Below, piece by piece: positions 38,568-46,809 of a stretch of DNA of 64,000 nucleotides. The notes under the pieces were generated by a model that worked only from the letters and a program-made list of their open reading frames with translations, had not been told where the DNA came from and did no database searches. Numbering within the stretch: position 1 is the stretch's first letter; each line of letters starts with the position of its first letter. Origin of the DNA: Nitratireductor sp. (GTDB lineage: Bacteria; Pseudomonadota; Alphaproteobacteria; Rhizobiales; Rhizobiaceae). The stretch lies in assembly GCF_017794765.1 (NCBI RefSeq), contig NZ_CP051236.1:1530014-1594013 (forward strand). Reading direction: 5' to 3'. The position numbers and the translations under genes are program-made.

Positions 38568-39361
38568 CAGTGGTCTCCTGTCAGACTGGCGCGAAGGCGC
38601 AGGAGCATGTCCTGGAATTCGGCGTTGCGTTGCAGATCGAGCGTGCGCGGACGCTCGAAGGGCATCTCGACCACTTCGGTAATCCGCGCCGGACGGGCCG
38701 CAAGCACCACGACGCGGTCAGAAAGAAAGGCCGCTTCCGTGATGGAGTGCGTGACGAGAATTGTCGTGACATTTGCCTTCGCGCAGACCGACATCAGCTC
38801 CATGTTGAGCGTGTCGCGCGTCATGGCATCCAGCGCGCCGAAGGGTTCATCAAGCAACAGAACCTGAGGCTCGGTGATCAGGGCACGGGCGAGTGAGGCC
38901 CGCTGGCGCATGCCGCCGGAGAGCGCGGAAGGGCGAACTTTCTCGAAGCCCTTGAGGCCAACGGTTTCGCAAAGGACATGGGCGCGCTCTTCCCGCTCTG
39001 CCTTGCTGACGCCGCGCAGCCGCAGCGGCAGGGCAACATTTTCCGCGACCGTGAACCACGGAAAAAGCCGCGCTTCCTGAAACATCATGGAGATCGGGCG
39101 GGTGGCTTCCGCAGAGCGTTTGCCATTTTCCCAGACGGAGCGGTTTCGGACGATGATCTCGCCCTCGCTCGGCCGCTCCAGGCCGGCGATGATGCGCAGA
39201 AGCGTGGTCTTGCCGCAGCCCGATGGGCCGAGCAGGGAGATAAAGTCCCCCCGCTGCATGTCGAGCGTGGCATCGCCGATGGCGCGGACAGCGCTTTCGC
39301 CCTGTCCGAAGGTCTTGCCGACACCCAGAATGCGGATGTCGGCGGTATTTGCGGTGGTCAT
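38567..39361 (-). CDS. ABC transporter ATPase, SsuB/TauB type
   Basis: A 264-residue ATPase: Walker A GPSGCGKTTLLR, Q-loop MMFQEARLFPW, signature LSGGMRQRASLA, Walker B VLLLDEPFGALD and switch His in LVTHSITEA. The sequence FQEARLFPW is typical of the SsuB/TauB/NrtD group. Its start overlaps the binding-protein stop by four bases. Confidence 0.93.
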   Translation of the reverse strand: MTTANTADIRILGVGKTFGQGESAVRAIGDATLDMQRGDFISLLGPSGCGKTTLLRIIAGLERPSEGEIIVRNRSVWENGKRSAEATRPISMMFQEARLFPWFTVAENVALPLRLRGVSKAEREERAHVLCETVGLKGFEKVRPSALSGGMRQRASLARALITEPQVLLLDEPFGALDAMTRDTLNMELMSVCAKANVTTILVTHSITEAAFLSDRVVVLAARPARITEVVEMPFERPRTLDLQRNAEFQDMLLRLRASLTGDH

Positions 39362-40362
39362 GCTTTGAGGGCCTGGTCCAGGAGCTCGTTGGTATAAAGC
39401 TCCGTGGCCGGGACCTTCCTGTCGATCAGCTTTGCATCGGCCAGCAGCCCGACGGCCATTTCCCAGACCTCCGGTACATTGCGCAGAATATTGTCATTGC
39501 CCTTGGAAGCCCAGTTCTCCGCGTTGGTACGCAGATCCTTCTGTGCCGTCTCGAGATTGTTCAGGCCGGTGACCTCGTGCTTTTCGCCGATGGTCCTGAG
39601 AATGGGCTGCAGATCCCCGGTCGTGACGATCTCGCTGGCTGCGCGATGGGTCGCACGCAGAAAGGCGACGAACTTCTTCGGGTTTTCCGCGATCTGATCG
39701 GGACGCGCCACATAGACCTGGCCGGGCATGCCATCGTCGATCGGCATGACGTTCACATCATCCCTTGCCGAACTGGCGATGATCATCGAGGACGTGTTGC
39801 CGAGGAAGGCACCGGCGCGACCGGCCTCGATCAGGGCAAAGGAAGCAGCCGAGTCCGCGACCTTGACCTTCTCCACCGTGTCGGGCGAGACACCGGCACC
39901 GGACATCATCAGATCGAGCGTGCCTTCCATGGAACCGCCGAGCGATGCCATGCCGACTGTCCGGCCTTCCAGATCACTGATTTCGTTCACCGGATTGTCC
40001 GTGGAGGAAAGAACAAAGAAGGGGGAGCGCTGCGCGATGGTGGCGATGGAAATCAGCGGTGCATCATTGTTGACGCGCGAAACGATGTAGTTGGTGCCAC
40101 CGGTACGGCCCGAATCCATCTGCCCGGCAATGGTCATCTGCGCGGCAAGTGCCGCACCCTTGCCAGCCTGAAGGTTCATGGAAAGACCCTCTTCGGCGTA
40201 GTAGCCCGCAGCATCCGCATAAATGACCGGCGCGAACGCAAGCGAAAGCGAAAAGGGTGTAATAAAGTTGAAGGTCTCTTCGGTGTGTCCCTTGATGGGG
40301 AACGAGAGCATCGCTGCACTCCCCATCGCTCCCAGCATCAGGTTTCGTCTTGTCAGTTTCAT
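39358..40362 (-). CDS. ABC transporter substrate-binding protein, NMT1/SsuA type
   Basis: A 334-residue exported binding protein. It begins MKLTRRNLMLGAMGSAAML; the RRN-L-L core before a hydrophobic stretch suggests Tat or Sec export. The body has ETFNFITPFSLSLAFAPVIY and later GRTVGMASLGGSMEG, as in NMT1/SsuA proteins. Start 40362 was chosen as the beginning of the signal peptide; the operator 40379-40402 lies just 17 bp upstream. The ligand is unknown and inferred to be the regulon's aromatic substrate or a relative. Confidence 0.87.
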   Translation of the reverse strand: MKLTRRNLMLGAMGSAAMLSFPIKGHTEETFNFITPFSLSLAFAPVIYADAAGYYAEEGLSMNLQAGKGAALAAQMTIAGQMDSGRTGGTNYIVSRVNNDAPLISIATIAQRSPFFVLSSTDNPVNEISDLEGRTVGMASLGGSMEGTLDLMMSGAGVSPDTVEKVKVADSAASFALIEAGRAGAFLGNTSSMIIASSARDDVNVMPIDDGMPGQVYVARPDQIAENPKKFVAFLRATHRAASEIVTTGDLQPILRTIGEKHEVTGLNNLETAQKDLRTNAENWASKGNDNILRNVPEVWEMAVGLLADAKLIDRKVPATELYTNELLDQALKA

Positions 40363-40378
40363 TTTATGCGCCCCTCTG

Positions 40379-40402
40379 TTCAAATTTGAACTCAGTGTTC
40401 AA
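40379..40402 (-). promoter_or_regulatory. Regulon operator, site A
   Basis: A 24-bp element whose minus-strand form is TTGAAC-N5-GTTC-AA-ATTTGAA. It includes the perfect palindrome GTTCAAATTTGAAC (40378-40391) plus a third half-site GTTCAA six bases on. The same element precedes the FAD monooxygenase gene (site B) and the catabolic operon (site C). It is 17 bp from the binding-protein ATG. Confidence 0.85.
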
Positions 40403-40472
40403 TTAAGTCTAATCGTAAATCGGCGGCTCTGGCAAGAGCGGTTTGGCTAGCCGGATAACAAGCGTTTGGGGG

Positions 40473-41309
40473 TCATGTGTCCGTGATTGGGGAAGAAGGT
40501 TTTGGCAAACCTCCCAAAAGGCGCGTTATGGCATCTGCCGTGCGTTCGACCTCGTGCCGGACTGTTTCATCGATGCTGTCGACCCGGTCGGCCGATGCTG
40601 CCTGAGTGGCGTTTATGGCAGCAACGACATTGCCCTCAATGTCGCGCACGGGCGCGGCGATGCTAACGATGCCGGTCTCGAAATTGCCGATCTGAACAAT
40701 CGACCGCGCATTCCGGTCACGCTTCCACTGTGCGGTCACCTCACTCAGACTGCGCGGCGTCTGGCCTGGCGCATTCTGGTAGGTCTCGTCGCGAAAGAGC
40801 CGGATCAGCTCTTCCTCGCTGAGATCCGCGAGCAGGACGCGGCCCATCGTGGTGCCGGCGGCAGGCAGGCGACTGCCGACATGAACAATGCTGGCAAGCC
40901 CCATATGGCTGGGCACGCGCAGCATGTAGAGCACGAAGCGACCATCGCGCACGCCCAGATGCGCCGACCAGTCGGTCGCGTCGCGGAGTTTTTCGAGCTC
41001 GGGCAGGGCCACCTCCACCAGCTCGCGCGTTGCCAGATACCCATAGCCCAGCCGGAGAACGGCGGGCCCAAGCGTGTAGCGTGCGGTTTGCTGATTGTGC
41101 AGGAGGTATCCCTGGTGCGTCAGCGTGTAGACCGTCCGAAAGGCCGCCGAGCGGGTGGTGCCGAGCTGGCGGGCGATGTCCGAAAGCGTCATTTCTCGGT
41201 TATTGGGGGTGAAGGCCTGCAAGACCTGAAGGCCGCGGATCAGGCCGGGGACAATGTATTTGTCGTCGGAGAGTACAGTGTCTCGGGAAGGTGTGGGTGT
41301 TTTATCCAT
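40473..41309 (-). CDS. IclR family transcriptional regulator 1
   Basis: A 278-residue IclR regulator. The winged HTH covers about residues 20-80 (LQVLQAFTPNNREMTLSDIA then TRSAAFRTVYTLTHQGYL), and the effector domain follows, with SIVHVGSRLPAAGTTMGRV and GNFETGIVSIAAPVRD. It is divergent from the bicupin gene. A three-repeat element at 41297-41335 overlaps its start codon, fitting autoregulation and control of the bicupin gene. It is upstream of the importer gene at 40362 on the same strand. Confidence 0.9.
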   Translation of the reverse strand: MDKTPTPSRDTVLSDDKYIVPGLIRGLQVLQAFTPNNREMTLSDIARQLGTTRSAAFRTVYTLTHQGYLLHNQQTARYTLGPAVLRLGYGYLATRELVEVALPELEKLRDATDWSAHLGVRDGRFVLYMLRVPSHMGLASIVHVGSRLPAAGTTMGRVLLADLSEEELIRLFRDETYQNAPGQTPRSLSEVTAQWKRDRNARSIVQIGNFETGIVSIAAPVRDIEGNVVAAINATQAASADRVDSIDETVRHEVERTADAITRLLGGLPKPSSPITDT

Positions 41310-41335
41310 AAAACGCTGTCTAGCAGGTAAAACAC
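41297..41335. promoter_or_regulatory. Three-repeat operator at iclR1/bicupin promoter
   Basis: Half-sites GTGTTTTA (41297-41304, inverted), TAAAACGC (41309-41316) and TAAAACAC (41328-41335). The first two form a palindrome over the iclR1 start codon and the third repeats in direct orientation 19 bp on. This layout, one palindrome plus one direct half-site, is known for the IclR proteins PcaU and PobR. It ends 43 bp before the bicupin ATG. Confidence 0.65.
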
Positions 41336-41377
41336 TCTTGTCCTAGCCTGCGGTCAACTCACAGGAGAGGAAAACCG

Positions 41378-42325
41378 ATGACCATACACACCACTGCTGC
41401 TTCGGCGCTTGCTCAGGAACTTGCCGCCCATACGGGACGTTTCACCGACAAGACGTTTGACTGGAATGCCTTTCCGTCGAACGCAGGTTTTGACGATCTG
41501 GCGCGTGCGCAGATGCGCTATATCGGCGCCGGCGGCTCGCCGAAAGTGGGCGACACATCGACCCTGAAGCCGGATCATTTCACGCTGAGCCTGATCCACA
41601 AAGAGCCCGGCAAATATGCAGCCTGCCATAGCCATGAGATCGAAGAGAGCTTTCTCATCATTGATGGTGTTCTGGTGGTTGGCTGGGAGAAGGATGGCGA
41701 GGTGGTCGAGGTCAAGCTTGGCGCCAGGGACATGATCCTCAACGCCCGTGAGATCGGCCATGGCTTCCGCAACGACGGCGTGGTGCCGGTGCTGATGTCG
41801 ATTTCGGTCGATGTGGGCAAGCCGCTGCCGCCGGTCTATCACTATCATCCCAAGGAGCATCCGGCGGAGCTGGCGCGCAGCTTCGGCGCCGAGCCCGGCA
41901 AGACGCTCCCCTTCGATCGCAATGGCAGCCACCCGCTGCAGAAGCTGATGGCGCAGTATGTGGTGCGCCACAGCGAACTGCCAACGATCTGGGAGAAGGC
42001 GGGTTTTACCCGCAAGGTTTATGTGGGCGAGGGCGGCATCCAGCATGACACATGCCGCAAGGAAATGCTTGGCATACCCTCCAAGGTTGGCATCAAGCCG
42101 ATCGTGCGCGACGTAGAGGACGCCTATCTGGTTCTTGAAGGATCGCTCATTGTCGGCTGGGAAGAAAATGGCGAGACCGTGGAGGTGGAGCTCGGCCCGC
42201 GCGATCTGGTCAAAACGCCGGCCGGTCGCAAGCACTGGTTCCGCAACAACGCCGCAGCGCCTGCCACGGTGTGGTCGGTTATCGGTTCGTCGAAGCCCGA
42301 CGGGATTGTCTACGAAGCGGCGTAG
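41378..42325 (+). CDS. Bicupin protein, gentisate-dioxygenase-like
   Basis: A 315-residue protein with two cupin domains. The first (about 70-140) keeps the metal ligands: HSH and Glu in CHSHEIEESFLII, and a His in REIGHGFRN. The second (about 205-300) has lost the HxH pair (KPIVRDVEDAYLVLEG), so only one metal site is expected. Fold and context suggest a ring-cleaving dioxygenase or related enzyme; a true gentisate 1,2-dioxygenase is not proven. It is divergent from iclR1 and followed by a bidirectional terminator. GGAGAGG stands upstream of the ATG. Confidence 0.7.
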   Translation: MTIHTTAASALAQELAAHTGRFTDKTFDWNAFPSNAGFDDLARAQMRYIGAGGSPKVGDTSTLKPDHFTLSLIHKEPGKYAACHSHEIEESFLIIDGVLVVGWEKDGEVVEVKLGARDMILNAREIGHGFRNDGVVPVLMSISVDVGKPLPPVYHYHPKEHPAELARSFGAEPGKTLPFDRNGSHPLQKLMAQYVVRHSELPTIWEKAGFTRKVYVGEGGIQHDTCRKEMLGIPSKVGIKPIVRDVEDAYLVLEGSLIVGWEENGETVEVELGPRDLVKTPAGRKHWFRNNAAAPATVWSVIGSSKPDGIVYEAA

Positions 42326-42346
42326 GATCACCCATCGCGAGATATG

Positions 42347-42382
42347 AAAATGCCCCCGGCTTCGGCAAGCCGGGGGCATTTT
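42347..42382. terminator. Bidirectional rho-independent terminator
   Basis: A perfect 16-bp stem (left arm AAAATGCCCCCGGCTT at 42347-42362) with a 4-base loop cggc. The A/T ends of the stem give a T-run in both directions. It separates the convergent bicupin (ends 42325) and FAD monooxygenase (ends 42411) genes. Confidence 0.93.
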
Positions 42383-42410
42383 ATATTGCGGTCATTGTTG
42401 TCGGCAGCAC

Positions 42411-43541
42411 TCAGGCCATTTCGACAATCTCGACCGCCCACGCATTGTAACCATAGACCCAGTCGGCATTCGTGCCCTGTTTCAACCAGTCATTGGCGAG
42501 CGATCCGCGCTGGACCTCGGATGTGCGTGGTATGCGGGCGGTTTCGTAGCGCCGCAGGGCTTCAGGTATGGAGGCCGGGGTGGCGCCTTCGAGCGCCCGG
42601 GCCAGAACGACCGCGTCCTCGATTGCCATGCAGGCACCCTGCGCCATGAAGGGCACCATTGGGTGAGCGGCATCGCCCAGAAGTGTGATCGTGTCTCGGG
42701 ACCAGCGCTCCATGGGGTCGCGCACATGCAGCGCTGAACGGGTCACGGTTTCGCAAGCGTCGAGCAGGGCACGCGCCTCGGGATGAAAATCCGCATAAGC
42801 GTCGCGCAGCTCCTGAATGGCTCCGGGCAGGGTCCAGCCTTCCTCGGTCCAGTCATCCTGCGGTGTGGTGGCAAAGACGAAGATTTCAGTCCCCAGATTG
42901 AGCGGAAAGGTGACGATCTGGCGATCTGGTGTCGGGCCCCACCATTTGGTGAAGGAATCGAGATTGGGAATGCCTTCACCGCGCTCGCGCGGGAACACGG
43001 CCCGGTAGGACACCAGACCGGTGAAGCGGGGATGGTCCTCGCCAAAGAGCGCGAGACGGACGGCCGAATGGATGCCATCCGCGCCGATCAGGAGGTCGGC
43101 CTCGAACCGCGTTCCGTCCGTCAGGATTGCCACGGCTCCATTGTTGGTCTCTTCGGCTCCGGCGACCTGCGCGGCAAAACGGATCGTGTCTGGAGCAAGT
43201 GCGCCTTCGAGTGCGGCAAGAAGGTCCGCGCGGTGAATGGTCAATTGCGGCGCGCCATAGCGTTCTTCGGCTGCCGTGCTCATGGGAAGGCGAGAGGTCT
43301 CCTCGCCGCTATCCCAGATGCGGCTGATGCGGTATTCAGGGCGCGCTGCCGTCTTGCGCAAGACGTCGCCAATCCCAAGCCCGTCGAGCGCATGCACCGC
43401 GTTAGGCGTAAGGTTGACGTCGGCGCCGATGCGTCCGAAGGCGCGGGCGCGCTCGAAAATCGTGACGTCGTGCCCCTGTTTTTGCAGCGCGATTGCCGTT
43501 GCCATTCCACCGACGCCGCCACCGGCTATGCCGATCTTCAT
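42411..43541 (-). CDS. FAD-dependent aromatic monooxygenase (salicylate / 6-hydroxynicotinate hydroxylase type)
   Basis: A 376-residue class A flavoprotein monooxygenase. The FAD dinucleotide fold is GIAGGGVGGMATAIAL, the DG motif is LLIGADGIHSAVR and the GD motif is ITLLGDAAHPMVPFMAQGAC. It hydroxylates an aromatic ring next to an acid or hydroxyl group, possibly with loss of CO2, using NAD(P)H and O2. The C-terminal DWVYGYNAW is reminiscent of 6-hydroxynicotinate 3-monooxygenase relatives. Start 43541 has GGGAG upstream; site B lies 20 bp before it. It is transcribed away from the catabolic operon. Confidence 0.85.
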   Translation of the reverse strand: MKIGIAGGGVGGMATAIALQKQGHDVTIFERARAFGRIGADVNLTPNAVHALDGLGIGDVLRKTAARPEYRISRIWDSGEETSRLPMSTAAEERYGAPQLTIHRADLLAALEGALAPDTIRFAAQVAGAEETNNGAVAILTDGTRFEADLLIGADGIHSAVRLALFGEDHPRFTGLVSYRAVFPRERGEGIPNLDSFTKWWGPTPDRQIVTFPLNLGTEIFVFATTPQDDWTEEGWTLPGAIQELRDAYADFHPEARALLDACETVTRSALHVRDPMERWSRDTITLLGDAAHPMVPFMAQGACMAIEDAVVLARALEGATPASIPEALRRYETARIPRTSEVQRGSLANDWLKQGTNADWVYGYNAWAVEIVEMA

Positions 43542-43560
43542 CCAGCTCACTCCCGATATG

Positions 43561-43584
43561 TTCAAATAAGAACTTATAGTTCAA
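43561..43584 (-). promoter_or_regulatory. Regulon operator, site B
   Basis: A 24-bp element, minus-strand form TTGAAC-N5-GTTC-TT-ATTTGAA, 20 bp before the monooxygenase ATG. It differs from site C only in the N5 spacer. The distance to the start codon matches sites A and C. Confidence 0.85.
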
Positions 43585-43786
43585 TAAATAACGGTATTCC
43601 CTGTGGTGTGCGGTGTCAACGCGGAGCTCTCCCCTGGCGCAGCACAAAGCCTTGCGCACAGCCCTGCCACGCGGTCCTTGCCGGAAGATCACTGGGAAGG
43701 AGAACCGAAGATGAAACGCTTTCCAGCGGCCAGTGCCGCTCATGAAGGGGCAGTTGACAAGGGCTGCGGGATTCGTCATTCTAATT

Positions 43787-43810
43787 TTGAACAATATGTT
43801 CTTATTTGAA
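43787..43810 (+). promoter_or_regulatory. Regulon operator, site C
   Basis: A 24-bp element TTGAAC-N5-GTTC-TT-ATTTGAA, 20 bp before the chosen start (43830) of the catabolic operon. Sites B and C face opposite ways across a 200-bp gap that otherwise shows no gene. Confidence 0.85.
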
Positions 43811-43829
43811 CATGATGCGGGAGAATGAG

Positions 43830-44132
43830 ATGGACGCCTTTAAAGATCGCCTGTCACAGCGTGCCTTCGACACGGGGCGTCCCGGGCTGGAGCATCAATG
43901 CCGGGGGCGTGAGCTGGATGAACGCGAGAACGCGCTCGCCGACGCCCTGATGGCGATTTACGCCACCGGCGAGCACGACTTTTCCGCCGTGGCACAGCAA
44001 CTGGCCGAAAAGGGCGTGGTTGCGCCACGCTCCGGAAGAACAGACTGGACGGAAGAGCTGCTTAACGAAGAGCTCGTGGCGACGAACAGGGAACTGGACG
44101 CGGCATACGAGGCTCACGGCTATGGCGCTTGA
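43830..44132 (+). CDS. Small protein with recombinase-like HTH domain
   Basis: A 100-residue protein starting MDAFKDRLSQRAFDTGRPGL; GGGAG 7 bases upstream supports this ATG over those at 43812 and 43815. The second half (ALADALMAIYATGEHDFSAV then LAEKGVVAPRSGRTDWTEEL) looks like the helical module that NCBI calls a recombinase-like HTH domain, often found in aromatic-degradation clusters. It lacks any catalytic recombinase part. The role is unknown; it might be a structural partner of an oxygenase or a small regulator. First gene of the catabolic operon, overlapping the ABC ATPase gene by 11 bp. Confidence 0.6.
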   Translation: MDAFKDRLSQRAFDTGRPGLEHQCRGRELDERENALADALMAIYATGEHDFSAVAQQLAEKGVVAPRSGRTDWTEELLNEELVATNRELDAAYEAHGYGA

Positions 44133-44892
44133 GTTTCGCTCTGTCACCAAGGAGTTCACCACCGGAGCGGGGCAGAACCTTGTTGCCGTTAACGATATCG
44201 GTTTCCGGGTGAACGAGGGCGAATTCGTTTCCGTGGTAGGCCCCTCCGGTTGCGGCAAGAGCACGATCCTGAGCATGACCGCCGGACTCTACCAGCCGAC
44301 GCGCGGTGAGGTTCTGGTCAGTGACGAACCTGTCAGCGGCCCCAATGCGCATGTGGGCTTCATGTTGCAGAAAGATCTGCTTCTGCCCTGGCGGGACATT
44401 GTCTCGAATGTCGAGTTCGGTCTGGAGGCACGGGGTGTCGCGCGGTCGGAGCGTCGCGACCGGGCCATGGCGGAGCTGAAGCGCTGTCATCTGGCGGGCT
44501 TCGAGAACCATTTTCCATACCAGCTCTCCGGCGGCATGCGTCAGCGTGCGGCCCTGGCACGGACGCTGGCGATCAAGCCGGAAATCGTCCTGCTCGATGA
44601 GCCCTTTTCCGCGCTCGACGCGCAGACCAAGCTCCTGCTGCAAAACAGCTTTGCCCGAACGATCTCCGAGACCGGCAAGACGACGCTTCTGATCACCCAC
44701 GATCTGGCCGAGGCGGTTTTGATGTCCGACCGTATTCTCGTCCTGTCCGAACGCCCCGGCACGGTCGTGGCGGAGATCAAGGTCGATCTGCCGCATCGCG
44801 ACGAGCCGCTGCAGCGCCGCGTCATGCCCGAAGTCAGCGACTACGCGGCGCAGATATTCAAGCATTTGAAGCTGGAAGAAAAAGCCATCTGA
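44122..44892 (+). CDS. ABC transporter ATPase, SsuB/TauB type (second system)
   Basis: A 256-residue ATPase: Walker A GPSGCGKSTILS, Q-loop FMLQKDLLLPWR, signature LSGGMRQRAALA, Walker B IVLLDEPFSALD and switch LITHDLAEA. Start 44122 (MALEFRSVTKEF) overlaps the preceding small gene. With the binding protein and permease that follow, it forms the importer of the catabolic operon. This is the second importer of the same class under the same operator. Confidence 0.93.
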   Translation: MALEFRSVTKEFTTGAGQNLVAVNDIGFRVNEGEFVSVVGPSGCGKSTILSMTAGLYQPTRGEVLVSDEPVSGPNAHVGFMLQKDLLLPWRDIVSNVEFGLEARGVARSERRDRAMAELKRCHLAGFENHFPYQLSGGMRQRAALARTLAIKPEIVLLDEPFSALDAQTKLLLQNSFARTISETGKTTLLITHDLAEAVLMSDRILVLSERPGTVVAEIKVDLPHRDEPLQRRVMPEVSDYAAQIFKHLKLEEKAI

Positions 44893-44918
44893 TTGGCCAC
44901 AAACAAAGGGGAATTCCG

Positions 44919-45893
44919 ATGAAACGCATGCTCAAATCGGCGCTTGCCGCTGCCATTCTGACGGCCTCGGCCGTGAGTGCGATCGCTGCCGAAAAAGTGA
45001 CTTATCTCTTCCCGGCACCTGACTTCCTGCCGGCTTTTGCACCGTTCCAGCTCGCCAAGAGCAAAGGCTATTTCGGCGATGCTGGCCTTGATGTGACTTT
45101 TCAGGTGGGCAAGGGCGGCGCCGATGTGGCCACCCAGGTCGCGGTCGGCAATGCAGATCTTGGCGGAGGCATTGGCGACACGCCGATCATCGTGCGTGCC
45201 AACGGGCTCGACATTCGTGGCGTTGCCCTGCTCGGCGGGCGCGGCCTGACGCAGCTTGCCTGGCGCAAGGACAGCGGCATCACCGGTCCTGCAGATCTTA
45301 AGGGCAAGTCGATCGGCGTTCTCGCCTTCCAGGACACCACTTATTACAACCTGCTTGGCGTGCTGGCTTCGGTCGAGTTGAGCAAGGCGGATGCTGATAT
45401 CCAGGCGGTCGGCCCGGGCGGCATCATTCAGTTGACCATTGCCGGAAAGCTGCACGCCATGTCCGGTGTGCCGGAATGGATTGCCGCCATCGAGGCAGCA
45501 GGCGTCGAGATGGAGCAAATGCCGGTCGACGAGGTCTTCCCGGCCATGGCGCAGGCCATCATCGCTTCCGACAAGACCATCGAGGAGCGTCCCGAGGTGG
45601 TGCGCGGCTTCGTCGGTGCCGTTCTGAAGGCGGTTGCCGATATTTCTGCCGATCCGGCACAGGCGGCAAAGGACTATGTCGCCGCCGTTCCGCAGCATGC
45701 GGGCAAGGAAGCCGAGATCGAGGGCATTCTGCGCTCCTATGCCACGCTGGTTTATCCCGAAGGCGAGAACCAGCCGCTCGGGGCATTCGATCCGACACGC
45801 ATCGGCAAGGTGCAGGCATTCTATGTCGACAACGGCATCGTCCAGACCGCCGTTCCGATCGATGATCTTTACACGAACGAATTCGTCCAATGA
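44919..45893 (+). CDS. ABC transporter substrate-binding protein, NMT1/SsuA type (second system)
   Basis: A 324-residue periplasmic protein with a Sec signal peptide (MKRMLKSALAAAILTASAVS, cleavage near AIAA). The body has FLPAFAPFQLAKSKGYFGDA and VTFQVGKGGADVATQVAVGN, as in SsuA/TauA/NMT1-like proteins. It should capture the substrate of the downstream oxygenases. Its end overlaps the permease start by four bases. Confidence 0.9.
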   Translation: MKRMLKSALAAAILTASAVSAIAAEKVTYLFPAPDFLPAFAPFQLAKSKGYFGDAGLDVTFQVGKGGADVATQVAVGNADLGGGIGDTPIIVRANGLDIRGVALLGGRGLTQLAWRKDSGITGPADLKGKSIGVLAFQDTTYYNLLGVLASVELSKADADIQAVGPGGIIQLTIAGKLHAMSGVPEWIAAIEAAGVEMEQMPVDEVFPAMAQAIIASDKTIEERPEVVRGFVGAVLKAVADISADPAQAAKDYVAAVPQHAGKEAEIEGILRSYATLVYPEGENQPLGAFDPTRIGKVQAFYVDNGIVQTAVPIDDLYTNEFVQ

Positions 45894-46720
45894 CACAGGT
45901 CGGTTCGATGGAGACCGGGGCGAAAGCCCCGGCCGAGGTGGCAAAGCCCGTTATGAGTTCGCAGAGTAAGACATATCTGGCCAGTCTGGCGCTTCTGGTG
46001 CTCGTTTTGCTCGCCTGGCAGTTCCTGCCACCGGCGCTCGGGGTGCCGAAATTCATCATCCCGACGGTGACGGACTGCCTCATCGAGATGAAGCGCATGC
46101 TGCTTCAGGAAGGGTTGGTGGGCCACACGCTCTCGACGGCGCTCTATACGGTTCTCGGCTTTGCCATCGGAAGCCTGCTTGGTGCGGTGATCGGCTATCT
46201 GCTCGGCATGTCGGAGTTCTGGGAGAAGGTGCTTTCGCCCTACATCCTGGCGCTGCAAATCGCTCCGAAGGTTGCCTTCGCGCCGCTGTTCATCATGTGG
46301 TTCGGCTACAACGCCATGCCGAAGCTTCTGGTGACCGTGTTGATCGTGTTCTTTCCCGTTCTGGTCAATGTGCTGCAGGCCATGCGCACGGTCGACCGTG
46401 ATCTGGTCAATCTGGCACGTGCCTACAACCTTTCCCGCTGGGGCATTTTCATGAAGGTCGAGATGCCGTCGACCCTGCCCAATCTGATGGCCGGGCTCCG
46501 GATCGCATCCACGCTTGCGGTGATCGGTGTGACGGTTGGCGAACTGGTGGGCGGAAACACCGGGCTCGGCTTCCTGATTTCCTACGGCGGCGGACAGGCG
46601 AATGCGGCGATGGTCTTCAACGCCATCGTGCTTCTGACCGTGATCGGCTTCCTGCTCTACACGGTGCTCGTGCGGATCGAGGAACGGGTGCTGCACTATC
46701 TGCCGAAAGCCCAGCATTAG
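45890..46720 (+). CDS. ABC transporter permease, SsuC/TauC type (second system)
   Basis: A 276-residue permease with about six helices and the conserved loop TVGELVGGNTGLGFLI. A run of about 20 polar residues precedes the first helix (YLASLALLVLVLLAWQFLPP). It completes the importer and leaves a 89-bp gap before the Rieske oxygenase gene. Confidence 0.9.
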   Translation: MTQVGSMETGAKAPAEVAKPVMSSQSKTYLASLALLVLVLLAWQFLPPALGVPKFIIPTVTDCLIEMKRMLLQEGLVGHTLSTALYTVLGFAIGSLLGAVIGYLLGMSEFWEKVLSPYILALQIAPKVAFAPLFIMWFGYNAMPKLLVTVLIVFFPVLVNVLQAMRTVDRDLVNLARAYNLSRWGIFMKVEMPSTLPNLMAGLRIASTLAVIGVTVGELVGGNTGLGFLISYGGGQANAAMVFNAIVLLTVIGFLLYTVLVRIEERVLHYLPKAQH

Positions 46721-46809
46721 ACCGGCGCAAGACAGTGGCCCGAAGCTGGCTTTGAACAAACAAGACCACCGGAGGCGGGAGGCTTCCGGGATCCAGTACG
46801 GAGACGGAC

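Noticed and set aside
40384..40472. Short AT-rich stretch considered as an extra small gene upstream of the first importer
   Set aside because: It holds operator A and promoter sequence; no open frame with start and ribosome site.
43603..43809. 68-codon frame between operators B and C
   Set aside because: Its end runs through operator C and it has no convincing ribosome site or family pattern.
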